Below, in pieces: positions 1 through 10,179 of a stretch of DNA of 64,000 bases; the stretch's first letter is position 1, and each line of letters opens with the position of its first letter. The position numbers and the translations under genes were made by a program. The notes beneath the pieces were generated by a model. The model was given only the letters and a program-made list of their open reading frames with translations. It was not told where the DNA came from and did not search any database. The DNA is from Pigmentiphaga kullae (lineage in GTDB: Bacteria; Pseudomonadota; Gammaproteobacteria; Burkholderiales; Burkholderiaceae_B): positions 1,302,001 through 1,366,000 of the forward strand of contig NZ_SGXC01000002.1 of the NCBI RefSeq assembly GCF_004216695.1, given 5' to 3'.

Positions 1-2
1 GC

Positions 3-782
3 GTGGGCATAGGCGGCTGGGTGTTCGAACCCTGGCGCGGCAACTTCTATCCCGAGGGCCTCGTGCAAAGCCGGGAGCTGGAATACGCCAGCCGCCACGT
101 GACCTCCATCGAGATCAACGGCACGTTCTATGGGACGCAGAAGCCGGCCAGCTTCGCGCGCTGGCACGACGAGACGCCCGAGCATTTCGTCTTCGCGCTG
201 AAGGGTCCGCGCTTCGCCACCAACCGTCGCGTGCTGGCCGAGGCCGGCCCCTCCATCGACAAGTTCCTGGCCAGCGGCCTCGTGGAACTGAAGGACAAGC
301 TCGGCCCCATCAACTGGCAGTTCCCGCCCACCAAGAAGTTCGACCCCGAGGACTTCGCGGCCTTCCTGGCGCTGCTGCCTCCGGAATACGAAGGCCGGCC
401 GCTGCGCCACGCGGTGGAGGTGCGGCACGAGAGCTTCGCGGTGCCGGCCTTCGTCGAACTGCTGCGCCGGCACGAGGTCGCGGCGATCGTGGCCGACAAG
501 GACGGCGTGCCGCACCTGCACGACGTGACGGCGCCCTTCGTCTACGTCCGGTTGCAGGGCGCGCGCGAAGACCGCAAGCTGGGCTACGCGCCGGCCGATC
601 TCGATGCCTGGGCCGAACGCGCCCGGACATGGGCCGGCGGCAAGGCGCCGGCCGACCTGCCCTGCCTGGCCGCCTCGCCGGCCAAGGCCGCGCGGGGACG
701 CGAGGTGTTCGTCTACATGATCAACGGTTTCAAGCCCAAGGCCCCCGCCGCGGCCATGGCCTTGATCGAACGGCTGGGTTGA
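3..782 (+). CDS. DUF72 family protein, 5' end cut by the window
   Basis: This is a TIM-barrel-like DUF72 (YecE) protein of unknown function. The family signature is visible near the left edge as GGWVFEPWRGNFYP followed by the segment EINGTFYGTQ, and later HAVEVRHESF and FVYVRLQG. About 259 residues are present. Members normally begin with a few more residues (an IRIGTAGW-like strand), so the GTG at position 3 is probably internal and the true start lies to the left of the window. It ends 13 bases from the end of the convergent SDR gene. The family assignment is firm; no substrate or reaction is established for it. Confidence 0.85.
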   Translation: MGIGGWVFEPWRGNFYPEGLVQSRELEYASRHVTSIEINGTFYGTQKPASFARWHDETPEHFVFALKGPRFATNRRVLAEAGPSIDKFLASGLVELKDKLGPINWQFPPTKKFDPEDFAAFLALLPPEYEGRPLRHAVEVRHESFAVPAFVELLRRHEVAAIVADKDGVPHLHDVTAPFVYVRLQGAREDRKLGYAPADLDAWAERARTWAGGKAPADLPCLAASPAKAARGREVFVYMINGFKPKAPAAAMALIERLG

Positions 783-795
783 TCCCGGTCATCGC

Positions 796-1491
796 TCACC
801 CGGACAACGACGCGCCGCCGCAGACCTGGATGTCCTGCCCGGTGATGGCCGCGGCGGCATCCGACAGCAGGAAGCCCACCAGCGCCGCCACCTCGGCCGG
901 CTCGATCAGGCGCCCTCGCGGCGGCAGGCGCGGCGCGCTGGCGGCGCGGCCCGGGTCGTCCAGCATGGCCGTGCGCGTGGCCGCGGGCGACACCACGTTC
1001 ACCGTCACGCCCCGTGCCGCCACCTCGGCCGCCCAACTGCGCCCCATGGCCACCAGCGCGGCCTTGACCGCGGCATATTGACTGCGCCCCGCCATGCCGC
1101 GGGATACGCGGCTGCCGATCAGCACCACCCGCCCCCGGCCGCGAGCCGCCATGGCCGGCACCATGCCGTCGGCGAGCTGGCTGCCCGCGGCCACGTGCAG
1201 CCGCCACATCGACTCGAAGTCGGCGCCGTCCAGGCTGCCCAGCGGCGCGGTCCGCATGATGCCCGCCGCGTGGACCAGCGCATCGCAGTCCAGCACACCG
1301 GGCAGCGCGCCGGCGATGGCGTTGGCATCCGCGAGGTCGACCGGCCGGCCTTCGAAGCGTGGGTGATCCAGGGTAGCCGCCGCGCGGTCCAGTCCGACGA
1401 CCCGCCAGCCCTGTTCCAGCAGCGCGGCCGCCACCGCGCGGCCGATGCCCGCGCTGCTGCCCGTCACGGCGGCGCGGCGTTCATTCCGCAC
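796..1491 (-). CDS. SDR-family oxidoreductase
   Basis: A classical short-chain dehydrogenase/reductase of about 231 residues. The N-terminal nucleotide-binding motif is TGSSAGIG, the catalytic pair appears as YAAVK (Tyr-x-x-x-Lys), a serine lies in LIGSRVSRG, and the C-terminal GQDIQVCGG matches the usual end of the fold. I chose the GTG at 1491, which overlaps the 3' end of the Bug gene by 11 bases; a longer reading frame exists upstream but only as overlap with that gene. It is the last gene of an aldolase-Bug-SDR unit, so it probably oxidises or reduces an intermediate of the same pathway. The substrate cannot be read from the sequence. Confidence 0.85.
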   Translation of the reverse strand: MRNERRAAVTGSSAGIGRAVAAALLEQGWRVVGLDRAAATLDHPRFEGRPVDLADANAIAGALPGVLDCDALVHAAGIMRTAPLGSLDGADFESMWRLHVAAGSQLADGMVPAMAARGRGRVVLIGSRVSRGMAGRSQYAAVKAALVAMGRSWAAEVAARGVTVNVVSPAATRTAMLDDPGRAASAPRLPPRGRLIEPAEVAALVGFLLSDAAAAITGQDIQVCGGASLSG

Positions 1492-2446
1492 GGATGTTGC
1501 CCTCGACGATGATCTTCTTCGACCGCGCCATGTCCTCCTGCTGGAAGCGCGCGAAGTCCTCGATGGAACCGGCCTTGAGCACCAGTCCCTGCTGCTCCAG
1601 CTTTTCGCGCATGCCGGCCTCCAGCGCCTTGTTGACTTCGGCGTTGAGCTTGTGGGCGATGTCCATGGGCAACCGGGCCGGGCCCCACAGGCCGTACCAG
1701 CTGTAGAACTCATAGCCCGGCACGGTCTCGCCCACGGTGGGCACCTCGGGCAGCGTGGGCACGCGCGAACGCGACGTGACGGCCAGGATCTTGAGCATGC
1801 CGCCCTTGTAGTACGACATGGCCCCCAGGATGGGATCGATGAAGCCGGAGATCTGCCCGCCCACCAGATCCTGGTAGGCCGGCGCGGACCCCTTGTACGG
1901 CACGATCAGGTAGTTCATCTGCCCCGCCCGGCGCAGCAGCTCGGTGGCGAGCTGGCCCGCCGATCCGGTGGAGCCGACCGCGAAGCTGAGCTTGCCCGGA
2001 TTCTGCCTGGCGTAGTCCAGCAGACCCTTGATGTCGTTGAACGGCAGCGACTTGTTCACGGCCACCGACAGGGGCGCCTGGGCCACCAGCGAAATAGGCT
2101 GGAAGTCCTTGTCCATGTCGAAGGGAGCGGTCTTCATGGTCATCGGCGTGGTAGTCACCGTGGACGCATTGAACATCAGCGTGTAGCCGTCGGGCGGCGC
2201 CTTGGCGACGGCCGCCGCCCCGATCATGCCGTTGCCGCCGGCCCGGTTTTCCACCACGAAGGACTGGCCGGTCTGCTCGCTCAGGCGCTGCGCCAGTTGC
2301 CGCCCCACCGTGTCCAGCGTGCCGCCGGGCGGGAACGGGATGATGATGCGCACTTCGCGGGCGGGATACGGCTGCGCCGATACGCCGCCGGCCACGCACA
2401 AGGCCGCGGCCGCCAGCCCGGCGGCAAGAAAGGGTCTGCGTTGCAT
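1481..2446 (-). CDS. Bug-family (TctC-like) periplasmic solute-binding protein
   Basis: About 321 residues with a signal peptide (MQRRPFLAAGLAAAALCVAG, cleavage near VSA-QPYP). The mature part has family hallmarks: PAREVRIIIPFPPGGTLDTVGR, VENRAGGNGMIGA, PPDGYTL and VPYKGSAPAYQDLVGG. Bug proteins bind small carboxylates or related anions in the periplasm. The ATG at 2446 was chosen because it opens the signal peptide and has GGAGAC just upstream. It lies 40 bases after the aldolase gene and overlaps the SDR gene, so all three are probably cotranscribed. No TctA/TctB membrane genes are adjacent, as is common for Bug genes in this family of bacteria. Confidence 0.9.
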   Translation of the reverse strand: MQRRPFLAAGLAAAALCVAGGVSAQPYPAREVRIIIPFPPGGTLDTVGRQLAQRLSEQTGQSFVVENRAGGNGMIGAAAVAKAPPDGYTLMFNASTVTTTPMTMKTAPFDMDKDFQPISLVAQAPLSVAVNKSLPFNDIKGLLDYARQNPGKLSFAVGSTGSAGQLATELLRRAGQMNYLIVPYKGSAPAYQDLVGGQISGFIDPILGAMSYYKGGMLKILAVTSRSRVPTLPEVPTVGETVPGYEFYSWYGLWGPARLPMDIAHKLNAEVNKALEAGMREKLEQQGLVLKAGSIEDFARFQQEDMARSKKIIVEGNIRAE

Positions 2447-2486
2447 GCTTGTCTCCGTTTTATTTTGAATCGGGTCGCGTTCGGGC

Positions 2487-3437
2487 TCAGCGCCGCAGCA
2501 GTCCGGCCTGCTCCACCGCCGCGCGCAATGCCGCCATTTCCCGGGCATCGGGCGCCTCGGTAGGCGGACGGACGGTCGCGTCGTCCAGCACGCCGGCCAG
2601 ATACATGCCGGCCTTCATGCGCGCATGGGCCTCGCCCGTGGGTTCGCCGCCGCCATACACGGCATCCTTGAGCGGCGTAATGACGGCCTGGATCCGCTGG
2701 GCGCGCTTCAGGTCGCCTTCCTGCACCGCCCGCCACAAGTCGCCGATCAGTTGCGGAATGAAGGTGGCGAAGCCTACCAGCGCGCCGTCCACGCCCTGCA
2801 CCATGGAAGCCAGCAGGTATTCGTCGTGGCAGGTCAGGATGGCCTTGCCGGCGTCGGCGTCGCGGATGGCCTGGATGTCGCGCGCGTACTTGTTCATGTC
2901 GCGCTGCCCGACCTTGAAGGCCTGCACGTACGGCAGCCGGGCCAGGTCCGCCAGCAGGGCCGAGGAATACGCCGCGCGCGTCCAGGCGGGATACACATGG
3001 CAGACCAGGTCGGCGCCCGGCGCCGCGCGGTGGATGGCGTCAAAGTATTGCAGGGCATGGCCGGACGTGAAGCCGAAGCGCAGCCAGTGGTGCGGCGGCA
3101 TCACGTCCAGCCCGGCCGCGCCCGCCTCGACGGCGGCGCGCGCGTGCTCGGCGGCCTCGGACAGGCCTTCGCAGACGATGGAGGAGATCACCGGCAGCCG
3201 GCCGCGCAGTTCGTCGGCGACGATGCGGGTCACGGTGGCCCGCTCGGCCGGCGTCAGCGAAAAGACCTCGCCGGTGTGGCCGTTGGTCATGACCGCGACC
3301 ACGCCGTCGTGGCCGGCCAGCCAGGAGGCCAGCTTGCGCAGGGCGGGTTCGTCGATGCGGTGATCCGGGGTGAAGGGGCAGGCGATCGCGGGGATGATGC
3401 CGCGATAGTTGGCAATGGCAGGCAAGTGGGTCTCCAT
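2487..3437 (-). CDS. Dihydrodipicolinate synthase family aldolase/lyase
   Basis: About 316 residues of a class I (Schiff-base) aldolase related to DapA. Seen: [17 protein letters not shown] at the N terminus, [11 protein letters not shown] (the substrate-binding GTTGE-like loop), the tyrosine in CHVYPAW and the Schiff-base lysine in QAFKVGQRD. The usual VTPYY motif is replaced by VMPPHHW, which argues against lysine biosynthesis and for a catabolic member acting on a keto- or hydroxy-acid. The ATG at 3437 is used; a tandem ATG at 3464 would add nine residues and neither has a clear ribosome-binding site. It heads a cluster with Bug and SDR genes, with a LysR gene transcribed away from it. Confidence 0.85.
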   Translation of the reverse strand: METHLPAIANYRGIIPAIACPFTPDHRIDEPALRKLASWLAGHDGVVAVMTNGHTGEVFSLTPAERATVTRIVADELRGRLPVISSIVCEGLSEAAEHARAAVEAGAAGLDVMPPHHWLRFGFTSGHALQYFDAIHRAAPGADLVCHVYPAWTRAAYSSALLADLARLPYVQAFKVGQRDMNKYARDIQAIRDADAGKAILTCHDEYLLASMVQGVDGALVGFATFIPQLIGDLWRAVQEGDLKRAQRIQAVITPLKDAVYGGGEPTGEAHARMKAGMYLAGVLDDATVRPPTEAPDAREMAALRAAVEQAGLLRR

Positions 3438-3531
3438 GAGGCTGCGGTGAGTAGAATCCATCATTGCCGGCCGCCCGCGCGGCGTCCAATACTCGAAATG
3501 CATACAACTATCGCGGAGACGACACCCCACG

Positions 3532-4458
3532 ATGGGACCGGACAATCGCCCCCTGGACCTGGAATGGCTGGAAGATTTCGTCGCGCTGGCCGACAGCGGC
3601 AACTTCTCGCGCGCGGCCGAGGCCCGCGCCATCGCGCAGCCGGCGTTCAGCCGGCACATACGCGCGCTGGAGGAATGGGTGGGCGCCGACCTTGTCGACC
3701 GCGGCGCGCACCCTGCCACGCTGACTCCGGCCGGCCGGCGCCTTCTGCCCCTGGTCGAAGACGTGCTGGCCCGGCTGGTGGCCGCCCGCATCAAAGCCCG
3801 CATGGCCCATGACCAGAGCGTCGCCAGCCTGCGCATCGCGGTCACGCACGCCCTGTCCCTGTCTTTCCTGCCCGGGTGGCTGGCGCGCCTGGAAGCCAGC
3901 CTGCAGCTGGGTGCGGTCGAGATGATGTCCGAGGGCACGGCCGCCTGCGAAGAACTCATGCTCCAGCGCAAGGTCCAGTTCCTGCTGTGCCACGCGCACC
4001 CCGCGCTTCCCGGCCGGCTGGAGGAAGCCGCCTATCCGGTGGTGCGGCTGGCCGACGATGCGCTCGTCCCCGTCTGCGCCCCCACGCCTTCGGGTATCCC
4101 CCGCCACGACCTGCGGCGGGATGAACCCATCCCGCTGCTGGCCTATGGCGAGGCCTCGGGGCTGGGCCGCATCCTGCGCGCCGGGCTGGGCGCGGCGGCG
4201 CGCGACCCCAGGCTGCATCCGGTGTTCACCGCGCCGCACGCCCTGCTGCTGGAAGCCCTGGCCCTGGAAGGCCGGGGCGTGGCCTGGCTGCCGCGCAGCC
4301 TGGCGGCGCCGGCGCTGGCCCACGGACGGCTGGTGGAGGCCGGCGATGCCTCGTGGCAGGTCGCCACCGAGATCCGCCTGTACCGCCAGCACGTGGACAT
4401 GGCGCCGGCCGCCGAATCGCTGTGGCAACTCGCGCGGCTGGGCGACACGCCGGCCTAG
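3532..4458 (+). CDS. LysR-family transcriptional regulator
   Basis: 308 residues with an N-terminal winged helix-turn-helix (DLEWLEDFVALADSGNFSRA then AFSRHIRALEEWVG) and a C-terminal effector-binding domain. It is divergent from the aldolase-Bug-SDR unit, separated by about 94 bases. LysR proteins in this arrangement usually control the divergent operon in response to a pathway intermediate, so it is the likely local regulator; this is inference from position. The gene ends 4 bases before the end of the convergent TPR gene. Confidence 0.9.
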   Translation: MGPDNRPLDLEWLEDFVALADSGNFSRAAEARAIAQPAFSRHIRALEEWVGADLVDRGAHPATLTPAGRRLLPLVEDVLARLVAARIKARMAHDQSVASLRIAVTHALSLSFLPGWLARLEASLQLGAVEMMSEGTAACEELMLQRKVQFLLCHAHPALPGRLEEAAYPVVRLADDALVPVCAPTPSGIPRHDLRRDEPIPLLAYGEASGLGRILRAGLGAAARDPRLHPVFTAPHALLLEALALEGRGVAWLPRSLAAPALAHGRLVEAGDASWQVATEIRLYRQHVDMAPAAESLWQLARLGDTPA

Positions 4459-4462
4459 GGCC

Positions 4463-4798
4463 TCAAGGCTGCCGCTTCTTGTCCAGCCGCCGCAGCTGCA
4501 CCTGCATTTCCTTGACCGCCTGCACGCTGCCCTTGGCCGAAGCGGCCGCTATGCCCTCGCCCCAGGCGGCGCGCGCCTCGTCCTCGCGCCCCAGCGCCAG
4601 CAGCGCCTTGCCGAGCTGCTTCCACGCGGCGGCGTAGCCGGCATCCAGTTCGACCGCGCGCCGCAGGTGTTCGGCGGCCGAGGCGGCATCGTCCTCTTCC
4701 AGGTAGAGGTTGCCCAGCGTGAACCGCAGCAGCGCGTTGTCGCGGCCGGCGGCGATCATCTTCAGGAAATTGTTCTTGTCCATGGCCTTTGCATTCAT
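4463..4798 (-). CDS. Small tetratricopeptide-repeat protein
   Basis: A soluble protein of about 111 residues made almost entirely of TPR helices: LLRFTLGNLYLEEDDAASA, AEHLRRAVELDAGYAAAWKQ and LGKALLALGREDEARAAWGE are successive repeat units. There is no signal peptide, so it is probably a cytoplasmic protein-binding adaptor. Starts at 4798 and 4783 are both possible; neither has a decisive ribosome-binding site. The C terminus is basic (LRRLDKKRQP). No partner is suggested by the neighbours. Confidence 0.8.
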   Translation of the reverse strand: MNAKAMDKNNFLKMIAAGRDNALLRFTLGNLYLEEDDAASAAEHLRRAVELDAGYAAAWKQLGKALLALGREDEARAAWGEGIAAASAKGSVQAVKEMQVQLRRLDKKRQP

Positions 4799-4849
4799 CG
4801 GCCCCAGGGAGCCGTCAAGGCCAGGATAGCGCGAACGGTGCGCCGACGC

Positions 4850-5770
4850 TCAGTAGCGCTCGGGCACCATCATGGTGTCGGGCACCGGCCGCCGGATGTA
4901 GTCCTCGTGGCGCACGCGCTGGGGCAGTTCGATGTGGGAATGGGGGATGTCGTGATAGGGAACCAGGCTGAGCAGGTGATCGATGCAGTTCAGCCGCGCC
5001 TTCTTCTTGTCCACGGCCTGCACCACCCACCACGGCGCCTCGTCGATGTGCGTGCGCTCGAGCATGATCTCCTTGGCGCGCGTGTAGTCCTCCCAGCGGC
5101 GGCGCGACTCCAGGTCCATGGGGCTCAGTTTCCACTGCTTCAGCGGATCGTGGATGCGCCCCAGGAAGCGCAGGTGCTGCTCGTCGTCGGTGATCGAGAA
5201 CCAGTACTTGACCAGCTGTATGCCCGAGCGGACCAGCATTCTTTCGAACTCGGGCACCGAGCGGAAGAATTCCTCGTACTCGTCGTCATTGCAGAAGCCC
5301 ATCACCCGCTCGACGCCGGCGCGGTTGTACCAGCTGCGGTCGAACAGCACGATCTCGCCCGCGGCGGGCAGGTGCGGCACGTAGCGCTGGAAATACCACT
5401 GCGTGCGTTCGCGGTCGTTGGGCGCGGGCAGCGCGGCCACGCGGCACACGCGGGGATTCAGGCGCTGGGTGATGCGCTTGATCACGCCGCCCTTTCCCGC
5501 TGCGTCGCGGCCCTCGAAGATGATGACCACCTTGTGGCGCGTATGCACGACCCAGTCCTGCAGCTTGACGAGCTCGGCCTGGAGCCGGAACAGTTCCCGG
5601 AAGTACCGGCGCCGTGCGTCGCGGTCCTCTTCCACGCGGGCCGGCTGGCCCTGGGCGTCCCACTCGCGGTCCTCGAATTCGATCTCCAGCTCTTCGTCGT
5701 AACTGTCGATCAGGTCGCGGTGGATGCGGCGCATCAGTTCTTCGTGGTCGGGAATCGGCTGGTAGCTCAT
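4850..5770 (-). CDS. ppk2: Polyphosphate kinase 2 family protein
   Basis: About 306 residues. PPK2 enzymes transfer phosphate between polyphosphate and nucleotides. Seen: Walker A EGRDAAGKGG (residues 86-95), Walker B/lid region VLFDRSWYNRAGVERVMG (about 141-158), and YWFSITDDEQHLRF with the C-terminal helical segment KQWKLSPMDLESRRRW. The ATG at 5770 begins MSYQPIPDHEE, a typical family start; a GTG at 5800 would add ten residues. Subclass and preferred nucleotide cannot be fixed by eye, although the single-domain length fits the class that acts mainly on nucleoside diphosphates. It is separated from the VWA gene upstream by 83 bases. Confidence 0.92.
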   Translation of the reverse strand: MSYQPIPDHEELMRRIHRDLIDSYDEELEIEFEDREWDAQGQPARVEEDRDARRRYFRELFRLQAELVKLQDWVVHTRHKVVIIFEGRDAAGKGGVIKRITQRLNPRVCRVAALPAPNDRERTQWYFQRYVPHLPAAGEIVLFDRSWYNRAGVERVMGFCNDDEYEEFFRSVPEFERMLVRSGIQLVKYWFSITDDEQHLRFLGRIHDPLKQWKLSPMDLESRRRWEDYTRAKEIMLERTHIDEAPWWVVQAVDKKKARLNCIDHLLSLVPYHDIPHSHIELPQRVRHEDYIRRPVPDTMMVPERY

Positions 5771-5853
5771 GGGGGGCGCTTGGAAAGGTCGGGCCAACAC
5801 CTCTTTTTGCTACACGGACATGACATGGTCATGACACCGCGCCCGTCCCGCGC

Positions 5854-6903
5854 CTATTGCACCCGGCCGAACCACCACAGCGACAGCAGCCCCGACAGCA
5901 CCGCCAGCAAGGCGCCCAGCGCGGTGAACAGCGCCGTGACCTCGACCACGTCGCGCTTGTCGAACGCCAGGCGCGCGCTGAGCGAGCGATATACCTTCCT
6001 GAGCTCGCCCGCGTCCTGGGCCTGGAAATACTGCGCGCCGGTCATGTCGGCCACCTTCTTGAGCACGTCCTCGTCCAGCCGCACGCGCATGGACCAGCCG
6101 TCGGTCGTCAGCGTCGTGCCCTCGGGCGTTCCTATCCCCACCGTGAATATCCGCACGCCGTACGCCGCCGCGACCTCGGCCGCCTTCAGCGCATCGGGTC
6201 CCGTGTTGTTCTGGCCGTCGGACAGCAGCACGATGGCGCCCGACGGATACGAGCCGGGGACCGCCCCGTCGCCCAGGCCCGCCGCGGCCAGGTCGACGGG
6301 CGCCGGCCGGGCGCTGCCGCCGTCCAGGAAGCGCTCGACGTCGATGCCCGCGGTGGGCAGTACGGTCGCCAGCGCGATGATCAGCCCGCTGCCGAGCGCG
6401 GTGCCGCGCTGGGGCTCCAGGCGCTCGATGGCGGCGATCACGTCCTCGCGCTTGCGCGTGGGCGACTGCACCACCGCCGCCGCGCCGGCCACCGCGACCA
6501 CCGACACGCTGACGTTGGCGGGCTGGCCGTCGACGAATTCCTTGGCCGCCCGCTGGGCCGCATAGATGCGGGTGGGCTTGATGTCGTCGGCGCGCATGCT
6601 GCCCGACATGTCCATGGCCAGCACCACCGTCTCCAGCCGCGACGGCAGCATCATCAGCGCCTGGGGACGGGCCATCGCGACGATGAGCGAGCACAGCCCC
6701 AGCAGCAGCAACAGCGGCGGCAGGACCCGGCGCAGCCGGGACGGCCTGGCGCTCGCGCCCACGACGTCCAGCGCGGGATAGCGCAGGGCCATGCCGCGGC
6801 GCAGGCGGTCCAGCCGCCAATAGCAGAACGCCAGCGGCGGTACCAGCACCAGCAGCCACAGCATCTTGGGCCACAGGAAACTCAGGGCGGGCAGGTTCTC
6901 CAT
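5854..6903 (-). CDS. VWA-domain membrane protein (BatA-like)
   Basis: 349 residues: two N-terminal membrane helices (about residues 10-30 and 60-78), a von Willebrand factor A domain with the metal-ion site DMSGSM (residues 98-103), the later SDGQNNTG motif, and a C-terminal membrane helix ending WWFGRVQ. BatA-type proteins act with MoxR ATPases and DUF58 proteins, probably as a membrane-associated chaperone or assembly system. It follows the DUF58 gene by 16 bases and is the last gene of the protease-MoxR-DUF58-VWA unit. It is clearly paralogous to the VWA gene at 10180-11250. Confidence 0.88.
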   Translation of the reverse strand: MENLPALSFLWPKMLWLLVLVPPLAFCYWRLDRLRRGMALRYPALDVVGASARPSRLRRVLPPLLLLLGLCSLIVAMARPQALMMLPSRLETVVLAMDMSGSMRADDIKPTRIYAAQRAAKEFVDGQPANVSVSVVAVAGAAAVVQSPTRKREDVIAAIERLEPQRGTALGSGLIIALATVLPTAGIDVERFLDGGSARPAPVDLAAAGLGDGAVPGSYPSGAIVLLSDGQNNTGPDALKAAEVAAAYGVRIFTVGIGTPEGTTLTTDGWSMRVRLDEDVLKKVADMTGAQYFQAQDAGELRKVYRSLSARLAFDKRDVVEVTALFTALGALLAVLSGLLSLWWFGRVQ

Positions 6904-6919
6904 GCAGATGCGTCCCGGT

Positions 6920-7889
6920 TCAGATGTCTCGGGCCCAGGGCCCGTTCAGTCCACCCACGAGCTGGCTGCGCCGGCGGCGCAGCCGCATGAAATGCAGCAG
7001 CGCCCGGTCCAGCCGCTCGTCGGTGGCGAGTTCCAGGCAGTCCACGCCCGCCTCCGCCAGGGCCTTGCGCAGCGCCGTCTCGCGCTCGGCGGCGGCGGCG
7101 GAAAAACGCCGGCGAAAGCCCGGGTCGTGGGTATCGACGAAAAGCTGTTCGCCGGTCTCGGCATCCTGCAGCACCACCAGGCCCAGATCGGGCAAGGCCT
7201 GCTCCAGCGGGTCGTACAGGCGCACCGCGACGACCTCGTGGCGCTGGGCCAGCACGCCCAGCGTCTGCTCCCAGCCCGGGGCGCTGATGAAGTCCGAGAC
7301 CACGAACACTACCGAGCGCCTGCCGATGGCCGACAAAGAACGTTCCAGCAGGTCGCCCAGCCGCGTCTCGCCCGACTTGCCGTCGGCCCGCAGCGCGCCG
7401 ATGCGATCCAGCACATGCAGCACGTGGCGCCGGCCGGTGCGGGCGGGAATCGCGCCCTCGCCCTGGCCGCCGTACAGGACCGCGCCCACGCGGTTGCCGT
7501 AGCGCGTCAGCAGCCGCGCGAGCACGGCCACGAAGCTGGTCAGCACCGCCCGCTTGCGCACCCCGGCCGAACCGAAATCGACCGAACCCGACAGGTCCAG
7601 CAGGAACCACGCGGAGACCTCGCGATCCTCCTGGAATTCGCGCACGTGCGGCGATTGCAGGCGCGCCGTGACGTTCCAGTCGATGTGGCGCACGTCGTCG
7701 CCGGCCTGGTACTCGCGCAGGTCCGCCAGGTCCAGGCCGAAGCCCCGGAACAAGGTCCGATAGTCGCCCTGCAGCGCGCCGTCCAGCCGGCGGATGACGG
7801 TCCATTCCAGGCGGCGCAGCAGTTCCTCGGCGTCGCCCCTGGGCGGGGCCGACGCGACCGCCGCGTCGTTGGCCGGCTCGGCCGGCCGC

Positions 7890-7915
<26 letters not shown>
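6920..7915 (-). CDS. DUF58 domain protein
   Basis: 331 residues without a membrane segment. The DUF58 signature is AGDDVRHIDWNVTARLQ, followed by a VWA-like fold with LLDLSGSVDFG and VVFVVSDFIS. Proteins of this type are encoded beside MoxR ATPases and VWA proteins and are thought to form part of the same complex, though the biochemical role is unsettled. The start overlaps the 3' end of the moxR-like gene by 26 bases, which suggests translational coupling. Confidence 0.9.
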
Positions 7916-8906
<991 letters not shown>

Positions 8907-8926
8907 AGGCGTCCTGTCGTGGTGAG

Positions 8927-9940
8927 TCAGAAGGGAGGCATGCCGACCGCGCTGCCGGCGCTTTCTATCGTGGTGGCGAAGCCGATGCCGACGAAGGTCC
9001 CGGCATTGGTGGGATTGAGGATGGCGGTGACGATGCCGACGACCTCGCCGTTCATGTTCACCAACGGTCCGCCGGAGTTGCCGGGGTTGGCCGCGGCGTC
9101 GAACTGGATCAGCCGCGTCAGCACGTGCCGCCCCTCGGCGGAAACGAATTCGCGGTTCAGGCCCGAGACCACGCCGGACGACACCGACGGCCCGATGCCG
9201 AACGGAAAACCCACCGCCACGACCTCGTCGCCCGGCGACAGGTCCAGGCTGGACCCCAGCGTGGCGGCCGGCAGGTCGTCGGGCACGGACTTGGCGCGGA
9301 TCACGGCCAGGTCCTTGTCCGGCTGGATGGCGACCACGTCGGCATCGGCCTCGTAGCCGTCGAAGAAGGTGACCTTCAGGCGCTTGGAGCCCGAGATGAC
9401 GTGGAAGTTGGTCAGGATCACGCCGCTGTCGACGATGACCACGCCCGAGCCTATGCTGCCTTCATGCCTGGGCGCGTTGCCTTCCTCGTTCCTGGCCGTC
9501 TGCCTGTCCTTGCCCTTGCCCTTGGACTTGCCGCCCGCCTTGGGCTTGGCGGGCGGCGTGGCCGGCTTGGCCCGCTTGCCGCCATCGTCGTCCGCGTCTT
9601 CCTCGTCGCCGTAGCCGCGTATCTGCACCACCGACTGGCGCACGGCCTCGGCCGCCTTGGCCGGCCGCGACGGCAGCGTCTTGTTCTGCAAGGTGTGCAG
9701 CACCGCCGAATCGATGTCGTCCTGGGTCAGCGGTCTTTGTTGAGGTTGCAACAAAACGAAAACCAGGCCGCCCGCGATGGCGAGCAGGGCCAGACCGAAA
9801 AAGGCGGAGCGGTGTCTGGCCGTCCAGTCCCGAAGACGTTTCGGCCATCCCGGACGACGCGCGGCATCGGCCTCGTCCTTCGGCGCTGCGTCGACCGAAG
9901 GGGGCCTGGCGGTCCTGCTGTATAGGGCAACCCGTTTCAT
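8927..9940 (-). CDS. Membrane-anchored trypsin-like (S1C, HtrA-type) protease without a PDZ domain
   Basis: About 337 residues: one membrane helix (about 46-64), then a low-complexity charged linker rich in Asp, Lys, Gly and Pro (about 110-160), then a protease domain. The triad is His in TNFHVIS (about residue 180), Asp in DKDLAVI (about 210) and Ser in NPGNSGGP (about 289). The protein stops just after the protease domain, so the PDZ domains of DegP/DegS are missing. The ATG at 9940 is preferred over the adjacent GTG at 9943. It heads the MoxR-DUF58-VWA unit, which hints that it processes or checks proteins handled by that complex. Confidence 0.88.
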   Translation of the reverse strand: MKRVALYSRTARPPSVDAAPKDEADAARRPGWPKRLRDWTARHRSAFFGLALLAIAGGLVFVLLQPQQRPLTQDDIDSAVLHTLQNKTLPSRPAKAAEAVRQSVVQIRGYGDEEDADDDGGKRAKPATPPAKPKAGGKSKGKGKDRQTARNEEGNAPRHEGSIGSGVVIVDSGVILTNFHVISGSKRLKVTFFDGYEADADVVAIQPDKDLAVIRAKSVPDDLPAATLGSSLDLSPGDEVVAVGFPFGIGPSVSSGVVSGLNREFVSAEGRHVLTRLIQFDAAANPGNSGGPLVNMNGEVVGIVTAILNPTNAGTFVGIGFATTIESAGSAVGMPPF

Positions 9941-10179
9941 CACTACCGTCCAGCTTGGCGTTCTTCACGGAATGCGGTCGCGCGTCCAGGGCGCGGCCCG
10001 GAATCCCTTGGGGTATTCAGGGCTGACAACCCGGACCGCCCCCGGTTCAATCGAACGAGGGCCCGGCCAAAATAAGGTAACACTTAAACGACGACCATGG
10101 GCAGATACCTTTACCGCCGCAAGGGTTCGTGGGCATACTAAAGACAACGTTGCACACTCCTGCGCGCCAAGGAGCACTC

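Noticed and set aside
4058-6565. An 835-codon plus-strand frame across the TPR, ppk2 and VWA genes
   Set aside because: Antisense to three recognised proteins and without motifs.
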